Shown: positions 1 through 4,773 of the stretch, in pieces
Layout: each line of letters opens with the position of its first letter
How positions within the stretch are numbered: the stretch's first letter is position 1
Source: an uncultured Clostridia bacterium
Lineage (GTDB): Bacteria > Bacillota > Clostridia > Oscillospirales > UBA644
Reading direction: 5' to 3'
Assembly: GCA_904502105.1 (NCBI GenBank)
Contig: CAJGDF010000137.1
Span: 1-5,114 of the forward strand
Length of the DNA: 5,114 nt
The notes under the pieces: model-generated
The model's input: only the letters and a program-made list of their open reading frames with translations
What the model was told of the DNA's origin: nothing
Database searches by the model: none
Made by a program: the position numbers and the translations under genes

Positions 1-116
1 AATACGACATGATCGAGATTGAAATGATAATCGAAGAGGAGTTTGACGCCACCGTAAAGCTCCCCAAAAAAGGCTCTCTTAATATAGCAAAGCTTTGCAC
101 GTTAATTGAACAGTGA
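1..116 (+). CDS. Acyl-carrier-protein-like protein, C-terminal end (partial)
   Basis: The reading frame enters from the left edge (first full codon at base 3) and ends at TGA 114-116, leaving 37 residues. The segment IEMIIEEEFD followed by 22 residues to the stop matches the helix II to helix IV part of acyl carrier proteins in spacing and length; in ACPs the EEEFD-like block is the end of helix II. ACPs carry growing acyl chains on a phosphopantetheine attached to Ser of a DSL motif. Counting back from EEEFD, that Ser should be the codon just before Tyr (bases 3-5). Only its last two bases (AA) are visible, which cannot encode Ser. So this is either a non-canonical ACP or an ACP-like protein without the attachment site. 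An ACP gene before rnc is a common order in Firmicutes and supports the assignment. The N-terminal half is not visible. Confidence 0.7.
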   Translation, partial: YDMIEIEMIIEEEFDATVKLPKKGSLNIAKLCTLIEQ

Positions 117-126
117 TAGAGAAATA

Positions 127-160
127 AGAAAGGACCGCTTTCGCAGAGAAAGCAACGTAC
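127..160 (+). promoter_or_regulatory. rnc leader: distant Shine-Dalgarno with intervening stem-loop
   Basis: A strong purine-rich site (AAGAAAGGA, 126/127-134) lies 26 nt upstream of the rnc ATG, too far for normal initiation. A perfect 6-bp inverted repeat sits between them: GCTTTC 137-142, loop GCAGA 143-147, GAAAGC 148-153. Removing the 17-nt hairpin leaves about 9 nt between the site and ATG, a normal spacing. The arm CTTTC (138-142) can also pair with GAAAG 128-132, which overlaps the Shine-Dalgarno region. The leader of the gene at 914 has the same layout. The pairing is read directly from the sequence; a role in translation is inferred. Confidence 0.6.
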
Positions 161-868
161 ATGGAAATCAAAAGCACCATTATACCCGAAGTTAAAATAA
201 AGGTTGAAAATCTCGAAAAAAGAATAAATTACGTTTTTAAAAACAAACAGCTTGCCGCCGATGCATTGACTCATTCTTCGTTTTACAATGAGCATAAGCG
301 TAACAGCCGTTCAAACGAGCGTCTTGAATTTTTGGGCGACTCCGTGCTTTCGATCATAACCTGCGAATATCTCTATTCGCATCTTAACGAAGCCGAGGGT
401 ATGTTAACAAAGATCAAAGCCGCGCTTGTCTGCGAGGATTCTCTTTATAATTTTGCTGCGATCCACGGCATAGGCGAATGTCTTTTGTTCGGCAAAGGCG
501 AGCGTACCGTCGGAACTGTACGTAAATCAACGCTTGCAGATGCGGTCGAAGCGGTTCTCGGTGCGATCTATCTCGACAGCGGCATGGACAGAGCGAAGGA
601 ATTTATTCTTCCTTATCTTATAGAGACCCTCAACGAGTCGGATATTCTGCACGACTGGAAAACGACGCTTCAGGAGATCGTTCAGAAAAACAAGGGCGAG
701 ATCCTCTCTTACGAGATCGTCGAGGAGTCGGGCCCCGCGCATGACAAGCACTTTGTCTGCCACGTAAAGATCAATTCAAACGTCCTTGCGGAAGGCTCGG
801 GTCAGTCTAAAAAGAAAGCCGAGCAGGCCGCTGCAAAAGCCGCTCTTGAATTGATGGGAATAAGATAA
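161..868 (+). CDS. rnc: Ribonuclease III
   Basis: Cytoplasmic Mg2+-dependent endonuclease that cuts double-stranded RNA; in bacteria it processes the 30S rRNA precursor and some mRNAs. At 235 residues it has the usual bacterial length. The N-terminal catalytic domain (about 20-155) carries the signature NERLEFLGDS at 52-61, giving catalytic acidic residues E53, E56 and D60. E79 in the EGMLTKIKA segment, and D127 and E130 in ADAVEAVLGA, complete the metal-binding set known from E. coli RNase III. A double-stranded RNA binding domain follows (about 165-232), ending in the typical GQSKKKAEQAAAKAAL helix. No catalytic residue is missing. ATG 161 is chosen because no other good in-frame start precedes the domain, and because the upstream hairpin brings the Shine-Dalgarno to about 9 nt. 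It follows the ACP-like gene by 44 nt, probably in the same transcript. Confidence 0.97.
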   Translation: MEIKSTIIPEVKIKVENLEKRINYVFKNKQLAADALTHSSFYNEHKRNSRSNERLEFLGDSVLSIITCEYLYSHLNEAEGMLTKIKAALVCEDSLYNFAAIHGIGECLLFGKGERTVGTVRKSTLADAVEAVLGAIYLDSGMDRAKEFILPYLIETLNESDILHDWKTTLQEIVQKNKGEILSYEIVEESGPAHDKHFVCHVKINSNVLAEGSGQSKKKAEQAAAKAALELMGIR

Positions 869-871
869 AGT

Positions 872-913
872 AAGAAAGGAAGGTTTTCGTAAACGAAAGC
901 CACGGTTATCAAT
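872..913 (+). promoter_or_regulatory. Lipoprotein-gene leader: second Shine-Dalgarno/stem-loop/ATG arrangement
   Basis: AAGAAAGGA (872-880) lies 33 nt before the ATG at 914. Between them is an 8-bp stem, GGTTTTCG 882-889 with CGAAAGCC 894-901, closed by the 4-nt loop TAAA; the stem includes one G-T wobble (884/899). Folding it out leaves 13 nt between Shine-Dalgarno and start. The element is alignable with the rnc leader: both read AAGAAAGGA, two bases, G(C/T)TTTCG, a loop, then GAAAGC and an ACG a base or two later. The arm TTTTC (884-888) can alternatively pair with GAAAG 874-878, using one wobble, which would mask the Shine-Dalgarno. No T-run follows, so it is not an intrinsic terminator. 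Confidence 0.6.
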
Positions 914-1438
914 ATGAAAAAACTGATAATTACTTTCCTCTCCGTTTTTCTTCTCGTGGGTTGTACGCCTGCGGAGGTTGAGGAAAATGTTAACGATAAC
1001 GGAGCGAATGAAATGACAGAAAGCACTGACGGTGCCGTTACGGGCGGCGGGCTCGGTATCGCAAATCCGATAAAGTCTTACGAAACTGCGGCAGAGATCG
1101 AGGCTGCAACGGGTATTCTTTTAAATATCCCGGAGGGTGCCGAAAATACCGCTTTTTCAACGATCACAGGCACTATCGCGCAGGCGAGATTTACGCTTGA
1201 CGGCGTTGAGTACAATTTCCGCGCGTCTAAAAATGCACCTGCGGCATCTCTTCACGGGATCTATGCCGATGTTGTTTCAACAGAAAGCTTTGAAACCGCA
1301 GGCGGCCTTACTGTTACCGCAGCTAATCTGGGCGATCAATATTCCGTTTGCGAATGGGAGCTTGACGGCGTTTTCTACGCTGTTTCCCGTGACGGTGTTG
1401 CGGATATGTCGGCAGTTGTCGGCATGATCGCGGAATAA
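914..1438 (+). CDS. Predicted surface lipoprotein of unknown function (DUF4367-like C-terminal domain possible)
   Basis: This 174-residue protein begins with a lipoprotein signal: MKK, a hydrophobic stretch from L4 to V15, and the lipobox LVGC with Cys17 as the lipidated residue. It is therefore expected on the outer face of the cytoplasmic membrane. A low-complexity acidic and Asn/Gly/Thr-rich linker (about 18-50) leads to a compact domain of about 120 residues starting at NPIKSYETAAEIEAATG. That domain has alternating strand-like segments, a 'IPEGAEN' turn, 'GTIAQARF', and a C-terminal 'CEWELDGVFYAVSRDG' hairpin. The layout resembles small clostridial lipoproteins with DUF4367-type domains, in which a '-A--A-GF-f-vPE--p' segment precedes beta strands; this is pattern memory, not a search result. 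No catalytic motif is evident. Its gene lies between rnc and the radical SAM gene, 45 nt after rnc, and its stop is one base before the next start. Confidence 0.85.
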   Translation: MKKLIITFLSVFLLVGCTPAEVEENVNDNGANEMTESTDGAVTGGGLGIANPIKSYETAAEIEAATGILLNIPEGAENTAFSTITGTIAQARFTLDGVEYNFRASKNAPAASLHGIYADVVSTESFETAGGLTVTAANLGDQYSVCEWELDGVFYAVSRDGVADMSAVVGMIAE

Positions 1439-1439
1439 T

Positions 1440-2429
1440 ATGGCAGTTGTAAAAAAACACGCCACGATCCCCGTTTTCGTGCCGCACTTTGCCTGTAAAA
1501 ACGACTGCGTTTTCTGCGATCAGCGTAAAATATCGGGCACACAGAAGCCTCCCGAGGATCTTGAAAATTTTCTCTTTGCTTCGGCGGAGGGGCTTGCGGG
1601 GCGTTTTACATCGGCTGACATCGCCTTTTTCGGCGGCAGCTTTACGGGAATCGAGGAGCCGTTGATGCGATATTATCTGTCGGCGGCAAAAAAAGCGAGA
1701 GAAAGATATCCCGAAATTACGGGCATACGTCTTTCAACAAGACCCGACTACATTTCGGAGCCTATTCTTGATATCCTTGCGGAGTACGGTGTTACGACCG
1801 TTGAGCTCGGCTCACAGAGCATGGACGACACGGTGCTTCTTCTCTCGGAGCGAAATCACACCTCCGAGGCTACCGTTAAAGCCGCAAAGCTGATAAAGAG
1901 CAGGGGATTTTCACTTGTTTTACAGACAATGACCGGGCTTCCCGGTGACAGCCGTGAAAAAGACCTTGCGACCGCAAGAAAGGTTGCGGAGCTTTGTCCC
2001 GATGCGGTGAGGATATATCCGTGCGTTGTGTTGAAAGGAACGAAGCTCGAAAAAATGATGCTTTCGGGAGCGTACAAGCCGCAGACCGTTGACGAGGCGG
2101 TTGAGATTTGCTCGGAGCTTATAGAGTTTTACAGAAGCCGCGGCATCGAGATACTGCGCGTGGGGCTTCATTCATCCGATCTTACAAATAACGACAGCGT
2201 TGTTTCGGGCGCATTTCATCCCGCATTCGGCGAGCTTTGCGAAAGCGAGATAATATACAGAAGGCTTCGCCGTAAAATAATTGAGAATAACATCAGATCT
2301 GCCGTTTTTGCGTTTGCGGTAAACGATGCGGACGTTTCAAAAACAGTCGGTCAGAAAAAGAAGAATATTCTCAGGCTTGAAGAAGAATTTGATATTAAAA
2401 TTAAAATATTGAAAATAAAAAACAGATAG
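1440..2429 (+). CDS. Elp3-like radical SAM protein without acetyltransferase domain
   Basis: Radical SAM enzyme of 329 residues. The [4Fe-4S] cluster motif CxxxCxxC is at Cys19, Cys23 and Cys26 (ACKNDCVFCDQ). Further family blocks follow: FFGGSFTG at 63-70 (the SAM-contacting 'GGE'-type loop), RLSTRPDYI at 97-105, VELGSQSMDD at 121-130, TGLPGD at 165-170 and FHPAFGELCES near 259-269. These match the N-terminal catalytic part of the Elp3 family (tRNA U34-modifying Elongator subunit). The C-terminal GNAT acetyltransferase domain of true Elp3 is absent; the protein ends in a Lys-rich tail, as in the short bacterial homologues often encoded near rnc and smc. The substrate of these short forms is not known to me; an RNA-related role is inference. 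Only one base separates the ATG from the lipoprotein stop and no clear Shine-Dalgarno is visible, so translational coupling is likely. Confidence 0.92.
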   Translation: MAVVKKHATIPVFVPHFACKNDCVFCDQRKISGTQKPPEDLENFLFASAEGLAGRFTSADIAFFGGSFTGIEEPLMRYYLSAAKKARERYPEITGIRLSTRPDYISEPILDILAEYGVTTVELGSQSMDDTVLLLSERNHTSEATVKAAKLIKSRGFSLVLQTMTGLPGDSREKDLATARKVAELCPDAVRIYPCVVLKGTKLEKMMLSGAYKPQTVDEAVEICSELIEFYRSRGIEILRVGLHSSDLTNNDSVVSGAFHPAFGELCESEIIYRRLRRKIIENNIRSAVFAFAVNDADVSKTVGQKKKNILRLEEEFDIKIKILKIKNR

Positions 2430-2441
2430 GAGAAATTTATC
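2428..2441 (+). promoter_or_regulatory. Ribosome binding site for the first TIM-barrel gene, overlapping the upstream stop
   Basis: AGGAG at 2428-2432 is 9 nt before ATG 2442 and shares its first bases with the TAG stop codon (2427-2429) of the radical SAM gene. This fixes the start of the next gene and places it 12 nt after the previous stop, consistent with co-transcription. Confidence 0.75.
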
Positions 2442-3224
2442 ATGAGTAAACCCATTATTGCTGCTCAGACATTCACTATTTTCCCTCATATCCAGAACGA
2501 TGAGGATTTTGTTACCTCCATGAAAAGACTCAAGGACATCGGCTTCAACGTTGTTCAGCTTTCCGGTCACACCAAGGTAACTCCCACCGTTATCACAAAT
2601 ACCTTGAAAGAACTCGATCTTAAATGCTGCATCACCCATTCTCCCTTTGACAGACTTCTTAACGATTTCGACGCTATCGTTAAAGAACATCAGGACTGGG
2701 GCTGCAAGGTTATCGGTACAGGCGGTATACCCGGCGGTTACACACATACCGTTGAAGATCTCAACAGATTCATCAAAGACGCTAACGAGATCGGCAACAA
2801 GCTTTCCGCTTACGGTATGAAATTTGCTTACCATAACCATTCCTTCGAGTTCAAGAGAGTTTCCGGTCAGACAAAGATCATGGATATGTTCCTTGACGGC
2901 TTCAACGAAAACGTTGAATTTATCCCCGACTACTTCTGGCTCCAGCACGGCGGCGTAAACGTATACGAATGGCTCTACAAATATAAGGGCAGAACATCCA
3001 CCGTTCATTTCAAGGATTACAGTATCGATCCTCAGACAAACCAGCCCGACGTTTGCGAGATCGGCTACGGCAACATGGACTACGTTAAGCTCGCAAAGAT
3101 CACCGAAGAGATCGGCGCTACCTATGCGGCTATCGAACAGGACGCAAGCCATATCGACCGCTTCGACAGTATCACAATGTCCTTCAATTATATGAAAGAC
3201 GTTCTCGGAATGCCGACCAAATAA
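2442..3224 (+). CDS. Sugar phosphate isomerase/epimerase-type TIM-barrel protein (YHNH subtype)
   Basis: A 260-residue single-domain protein of the AP_endonuc_2/xylose-isomerase-like TIM barrel superfamily, cytoplasmic with no signal peptide. Barrel landmarks in order are 'ITHSPFD' (His66), 'AYHNHSFEF' (129-137), 'PDYFWLQHGGVNV' (Asp163), 'STVHFKDY' (His189, Lys191, Asp192), 'EIGYGNMDY' (Glu206) and 'AAIEQD' (Glu232). Asp163, His189 and Glu232 fit three of the four divalent metal ligands of the family. The usual fourth, a Glu at the end of strand 5 (ENH in many members), is replaced by His131 in YHNH, which marks a distinct subfamily. Members isomerise, epimerise or eliminate keto-sugars and inositol derivatives, so the substrate cannot be assigned. 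C-glycoside-cleaving enzymes share this fold, but no small beta-sandwich partner is next door. Codon choice is strongly C-ending and avoids TTA, CTA and TCA, which suggests high expression. A second TIM-barrel gene follows. Confidence 0.9.
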   Translation: MSKPIIAAQTFTIFPHIQNDEDFVTSMKRLKDIGFNVVQLSGHTKVTPTVITNTLKELDLKCCITHSPFDRLLNDFDAIVKEHQDWGCKVIGTGGIPGGYTHTVEDLNRFIKDANEIGNKLSAYGMKFAYHNHSFEFKRVSGQTKIMDMFLDGFNENVEFIPDYFWLQHGGVNVYEWLYKYKGRTSTVHFKDYSIDPQTNQPDVCEIGYGNMDYVKLAKITEEIGATYAAIEQDASHIDRFDSITMSFNYMKDVLGMPTK

Positions 3225-3285
3225 GCTTCGCAGAAAAATATAACCTCGACGTCAGTCGAAAACTTATAATAAGGAGTCTATTCTT
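3225..3285 (+). promoter_or_regulatory. Intergenic leader of the second TIM-barrel gene: small palindromic hairpin and strong ribosome binding site
   Basis: The 61-nt gap holds a perfect 5-bp stem-loop, TCGAC 3246-3250, loop GTCA, GTCGA 3255-3259, centred on a GACGTC palindrome. It is followed by AAGGAG at 3271-3276, 9 nt before ATG 3286. No T-run follows the hairpin, so it is not an intrinsic terminator; it could be an RNA stability or processing element between the two genes. The Shine-Dalgarno is clear; the function of the hairpin is unknown. Confidence 0.5.
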
Positions 3286-4080
3286 ATGTACAACTTCACT
3301 CTTTCCGCTTTCGGCGATGAGATCGATGCCAATATCACCCGACAGATGGATGTTCTCGAACGCAACGGTGTAAAAAACATCGAGCTTCGCAACATCAACG
3401 GCGTTAACATCTCCGACTGGAAGCCCGAGGATTTCAAAGAGATCATCAAGCAGATGAAAGACAGAGATTTCGGCGTTTCTTCTCTCGGTTCTCCCATCGG
3501 TAAGATCGGTATCACCGACGAATTTGCGCCCCATCTCGACAAATTCAAGAATACCCTTGATCTTGCGGCTATCGCAGGCACAAAATATATCCGTATGTTC
3601 AGCTTCTTCATGCCCCAGGATAAGTGCGCTGAATACAGAGACGAGGTTCTCGAACGCTGGAACGCTTTTGTTGAAGCAGCAAAGGGCTACGATGTTGTTC
3701 TCCTTCACGAAAACGAGGGCGGCATCTACGGTCAGTGCGCAGAAAACTGCTACGATCTTATCACAACTCTCAACACCGAGAAGGTAAAAGCAGTTTACGA
3801 CCCCGCAAACTTTGTCGTTCACGGCCACGATACCCTCAAGGCGTTCGATCTTCTTAAAGATTACGCTGTTTACTATCATATCAAGGACGCTATCCACGGT
3901 GTAAAGGTCGTTCCCGCAGGCGAAGGCGAAGGCAACGTTCCCTGCATCATCGAAAAGCTCAAGGAACGCGGATATAACGGCTTCCTCTCTCTCGAACCTC
4001 ATCTCGCAACCGGCGATATCGCTGTCGGCGGCGACGAGCTCTTCGAAAGAGCACTCAATGCACTTAAAAAGCTCATATAA
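3286..4080 (+). CDS. Sugar phosphate isomerase/epimerase-type TIM-barrel protein (ENE/SLEPHL subtype)
   Basis: A 264-residue cytoplasmic protein of the AP_endonuc_2/xylose-isomerase-like TIM barrel superfamily. Here the canonical metal and acid-base set is complete: Glu142 in 'VLLHENEGG', Asp172 in 'AVYDPANFV', His198 in 'YYHIKDA' and Glu237 in 'LSLEPHL'. These correspond by pattern to the Glu-Asp-His-Glu tetrad of ketose 3-epimerases. 'AGEGEGNVP' near 211-219 is the usual loop before the last helices. The likely chemistry is isomerisation or epimerisation of a sugar or a sugar-derived keto compound through a metal-bound enediolate; the substrate is unknown. It follows the 260-residue TIM barrel by 61 nt, but the two differ too much in their motif loops to be a recent duplication. 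AAGGAG 9 nt upstream fixes the start. Codon use is strongly biased, as in its neighbour. Confidence 0.93.
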   Translation: MYNFTLSAFGDEIDANITRQMDVLERNGVKNIELRNINGVNISDWKPEDFKEIIKQMKDRDFGVSSLGSPIGKIGITDEFAPHLDKFKNTLDLAAIAGTKYIRMFSFFMPQDKCAEYRDEVLERWNAFVEAAKGYDVVLLHENEGGIYGQCAENCYDLITTLNTEKVKAVYDPANFVVHGHDTLKAFDLLKDYAVYYHIKDAIHGVKVVPAGEGEGNVPCIIEKLKERGYNGFLSLEPHLATGDIAVGGDELFERALNALKKLI

Positions 4081-4085
4081 GTGTT

Positions 4086-4133
4086 AAGCGATGGGTGACA
4101 GGTGTTAAACTCTTTACCTATCACTCACCGCTT
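4086..4133. repeat. Intergenic imperfect inverted repeat (18-bp arms, 12-nt loop)
   Basis: Arms 4086-4103 and 4116-4133 are complementary except at two A/C positions, with one G-T wobble, and enclose a 12-nt loop. On the opposite strand both mismatches become G-U wobbles while the wobble becomes a mismatch, so a minus-strand RNA would fold slightly better. GTGTTAA occurs at 4081-4087 and again at 4102-4108. No T-run follows on the + strand, so it is not a standard intrinsic terminator, although it lies just after the stop of the second TIM-barrel gene. It could be a REP-like dispersed element or an mRNA-stabilising 3' structure. The pairing is seen; the role is inferred. Confidence 0.65.
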
Positions 4134-4165
4134 CAGGTATTAAATAACAGAAAGGAAAACCGAAA

Positions 4166-4753
4166 ATGAGTATTGTTATTGTAGGTCTTTTCTTTGCACT
4201 TTTCAGGTTTGATTATGCATTTTTCAGCCAGAACATTGACACGACCGTTGTAATCGACGTTCTGCCCGACTTTCTGGGCTATCTTCTCATATGGTTCGGG
4301 CTTGAAAAAACGGTAAATATAAACCGCTGGTTTAAAGAGTCGCATCTCGTTGCAACGGGTATGCTTATTATAACATTTTTAAGCCTTCTTTCATCTCTGA
4401 GCTTCTTCTTCTCTCCGATGATAGATCATCCGGATGTAAAGATCTTCCTGTCGTTCTTTACTATCGTTAATATGATAGTAGGCCGCGCGGGCAGTCTTAT
4501 ATTTGCGGTAACGATGGTTTTTATGTTTACTCTTTGCTCGGCGATCGGTTATCTTATGCAGCAAAAAGAGAAGAATTTTTCATGCGTTCTCATGTATTTC
4601 TTCTCGGTTGCGTACACCGTTCTTGCCGTTGCATATGGAATAAACCAGTTTATAAATCTGCCGTTCTCGCTTGAGTGGGTCAACATCCCGCTTGGTATTG
4701 TTTTCCTTCTTTCCTCATATTTTATAACGGAAAAGGTTGACGAATTGAAATAA
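4166..4753 (+). CDS. Multi-pass integral membrane protein of unknown function
   Basis: A 195-residue very hydrophobic protein with about six predicted membrane segments, roughly at residues 1-13, 28-46, 62-83, 93-107, 110-131 and 140-188 (the last region may hold two). The first loop contains 'VIDVLPDFLGYLLIWFGL'; a similar 'DILPDFLGYLLI' block recurs in uncharacterised small membrane proteins of Clostridia, as far as I recall. No transporter, enzyme or sensor motif is visible, and there is no signal peptide cleavage site. AAAGGA at 4151-4156 is 9 nt before ATG, which supports the start. It lies between the TIM-barrel pair and a URO-D-like gene (20 nt to the next start), so it is probably co-transcribed with the latter. 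Codon use is more A/T-ending than in the TIM barrels and resembles the rnc region. The function is unknown. Confidence 0.85.
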   Translation: MSIVIVGLFFALFRFDYAFFSQNIDTTVVIDVLPDFLGYLLIWFGLEKTVNINRWFKESHLVATGMLIITFLSLLSSLSFFFSPMIDHPDVKIFLSFFTIVNMIVGRAGSLIFAVTMVFMFTLCSAIGYLMQQKEKNFSCVLMYFFSVAYTVLAVAYGINQFINLPFSLEWVNIPLGIVFLLSSYFITEKVDELK

Positions 4754-4773
4754 TTCTTCTTGAGGACAGTACT

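Noticed and set aside
137..153. rnc leader hairpin as an RNase III autoregulation site
   Set aside because: A 6-bp stem is far shorter than usual RNase III substrates. It fits a spacing role better.
2337..3152. 271-codon open frame on the - strand across the first TIM-barrel gene
   Set aside because: It is exactly in codon register with the + strand gene. Its openness follows from the absence of TTA, CTA and TCA codons there. Its protein has no recognisable motifs and no ribosome binding site was noted.
3246..3259. Hairpin TCGAC/GTCGA as an intrinsic terminator
   Set aside because: The stem has only 5 bp and is followed by AAAACTTATAAT rather than a T-run.
3265..3270. Perfect TATAAT hexamer upstream of the second TIM-barrel gene
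   Set aside because: A start of transcription about 7 nt downstream would fall inside or after the AAGGAG ribosome binding site, removing it from the mRNA, and no -35 hexamer is present at 16-18 nt.
3184..4002. 272-codon open frame on the - strand across the second TIM-barrel gene
   Set aside because: Same explanation: in register with a codon-biased, clearly conserved + strand gene, so it is a shadow.
2442..4080. The two TIM-barrel proteins as DNA repair endonuclease IV (Nfo)
   Set aside because: They share the AP_endonuc_2 fold but lack the extra metal ligands and DNA-binding loops expected of Nfo, and their motifs are those of sugar isomerase/epimerase homologues.
4086..4133. Inverted repeat as an intrinsic terminator for the TIM-barrel genes
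   Set aside because: There is no T-rich stretch immediately after the right arm on the + strand, and on the - strand the sequence after the structure is TTAACAC, only weakly T-rich.
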